Shown here: piece by piece, positions 63,059 to 64,000 of the stretch | Numbering within the stretch: the stretch's first letter is position 1 | Layout: each line of letters opens with the position of its first letter | DNA from: an uncultured Veillonella sp. | Lineage (GTDB): Bacteria > Bacillota > Negativicutes > Veillonellales > Veillonellaceae | NCBI GenBank assembly: GCA_934183145.1 | Contig: CAKPSA010000001.1 | Coordinates: 7,890 to 71,889, forward strand | Length of the DNA: 64,000 nucleotides | Direction of reading: 5' to 3' | Program-made: the position numbers and the translations under genes | Notes under the pieces: model-generated | The model's database searches: none | Seen by the model: only the letters and a program-made list of their open reading frames with translations | What the model was told of the DNA's origin: nothing

Positions 63059-64000
63059 TTAGTTAAATTTAATTTTTACAAATTTACGTTTACCAACTTG
63101 AACGATCATGCCGTCTTCAAGAGTAAGGTTTTCTTCTGTACATTTTTCACCGTTTACTTTGAAAGCACCAGCTTTAATAGAGCGACGTGCTTCACCATTA
63201 GAAGCAGTCAAACCAGCATCTGTACAGAATTGTGGTACAAAGATTGGTTCTGTTGGCGCATCCATAGCGTATTCAGGAATATCTGTAGGTAACGCGCGTT
63301 GTTGGAATACACGTTTAAATTCCTCTTCTGCTTCAAGAGCAGCCTCTTCACCATGGTACAAACGAACGATGGTACGAGCTAATTGCATTTTAGCATCACG
63401 TGGATGTAATTCACCACTTTCAAGACGTTTTTCCATGTCCTCTTGTTCTTCAATTGGCATATCTGTAACGAGCATGAAGTAGCGCATCATCAATTCATCA
63501 GGAATGGACATTGCTTTACCGTACATTTCTTTAGGTTCTTCATCGATACCGATGTAGTTACCTAAAGATTTACTCATTTTTTGAACGCCATCAAGGCCTT
63601 CAAGCAATGGCATTGTGATAACAACTTGTGGTTCTTGACCTTCTAACTCTTGCAAATGACGACCCATCAACAAGTTGAAAGTTTGGTCTGTACCGCCAAA
63701 TTCAACGTCAGCATGTAAAGCAACGGAATCATGACCTTGCATCAATGGATACATGAATTCATGAACACCGATTGCACGACCTTCTTTAAAGCGTTTATTG
63801 AAATCATCACGTTCCATCATACGCGCTACAGTATAAGAACTTGCCAAGCGTAAAACATCAGCAAAGTTCATGGATTCAAGCCATTCACTGTTGTCGCGAA
63901 CGATAGTTTTTTCAGGATCCAAAACTTTGAAGATTTGTGTTTTATATGTTTCAGCATTTTTCAATACTTCTTCTTTTGTAAGTGGTGGACGAGTAACGCT
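63059..64000 (-). CDS. tyrS: Tyrosyl-tRNA synthetase, 5' end beyond window
   Basis: The frame is open to the window edge: 313 residues of a protein near 400. Missing is the N-terminal part with the HIGH motif. Present: [35 protein letters not shown], the KMSKS loop [16 protein letters not shown], and a C-terminal S4 RNA-binding domain ([20 protein letters not shown]). The type is the longer, TyrZ/S-like bacterial form with an S4 tail. Confidence 0.95.
   Translation of the reverse strand, partial: SVTRPPLTKEEVLKNAETYKTQIFKVLDPEKTIVRDNSEWLESMNFADVLRLASSYTVARMMERDDFNKRFKEGRAIGVHEFMYPLMQGHDSVALHADVEFGGTDQTFNLLMGRHLQELEGQEPQVVITMPLLEGLDGVQKMSKSLGNYIGIDEEPKEMYGKAMSIPDELMMRYFMLVTDMPIEEQEDMEKRLESGELHPRDAKMQLARTIVRLYHGEEAALEAEEEFKRVFQQRALPTDIPEYAMDAPTEPIFVPQFCTDAGLTASNGEARRSIKAGAFKVNGEKCTEENLTLEDGMIVQVGKRKFVKIKFN

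Overview
The window looks like chromosome of a Veillonella-type Negativicute (a diderm Firmicute). The DNA is AT-rich. Gene content and order are Firmicute (ctsR-mcsA-mcsB-clpC-radA, cysS-mrnC-rlmB-yacP-sigH, secG-rnr-smpB, SufCBDSU, CIRCE, T-box), while an RND efflux pump with a lipoprotein adaptor implies an outer membrane. Genus is inferred from gene content and style, not from a database search. Nearly every gene is on the minus strand, so operons read from high to low coordinates; only an AdoMetDC-like gene (25582-26088) and rpmB (56890-57078) are on the plus strand.

Layout, low to high coordinates. 1-3563: RND pump (3' part cut off by the window edge) and its adaptor. 3836-4177: tmRNA. 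4257-6647: biotin-precursor operon (S-component-like membrane protein, bioW, bioF) behind a promoter overlapped by a BirA-type operator. 6799-13869: smpB, rnr, secG, sigH, yacP, rlmB, mrnC and cysS, with a cysteine T-box before cysS. 14282-15235: BASS-type transporter. 15369-20540: gltX, ispDF, yacL and radA. 20710-25367: clpC, mcsB, mcsA and ctsR, the protein quality-control operon. 25582-26088: degenerate AdoMet decarboxylase homologue. 26193-31777: HAD phosphatase and sufU-S-D-B-C, preceded by a short transcribed-looking leader with its own terminator. 32074-33805: lysA and doxX. 34075-36095: groEL and groES with CIRCE. 36321-36815: small secreted repeat protein. 36990-42634: ANTAR response regulator and kinase downstream of tsaD-rimI-tsaB-tsaE-thiL. 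42748-48406: GerMN lipoprotein, AMIN amidase, metallo-beta-lactamase lipoprotein, nnr, acpS and an orphan propeller-like protein. 48509-48592: tRNA-Leu(CAA). 48647-54482: surE, GT2 glycosyltransferase, pssA, psd, WecG-type transferase, guaB and a tautomerase. 54615-57078: recG, and divergent rpmB. 57186-62113: dGTPase-like HD protein, PpsR, CcpN-like regulator and PEP synthase. 62190-64000: CoA-pyrophosphatase-like Nudix protein and the 3' part of tyrS.

Most genes are housekeeping: translation quality control (tmRNA, SmpB, RNase R), tRNA charging and t6A modification, Fe-S assembly, heat shock, isoprenoid, phospholipid and purine synthesis. There is no intact mobile element, CRISPR array or rRNA. 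The points most worth a second look are the AdoMetDC homologue lacking both the pyruvoyl-forming Ser and the catalytic Cys but carrying a very basic tail; the BirA-controlled operon coupling a small membrane protein to bioW/bioF, lodged between smpB and ssrA; the promoter-leader-terminator unit ahead of suf; a palindrome (TTGTATACAA) shared by the RND and doxX control regions; and an EutVW-like ANTAR pair without ethanolamine genes nearby. No gene-free stretch exceeds 300 bases except 13870-14281, which holds the T-box leader and a long inverted repeat.
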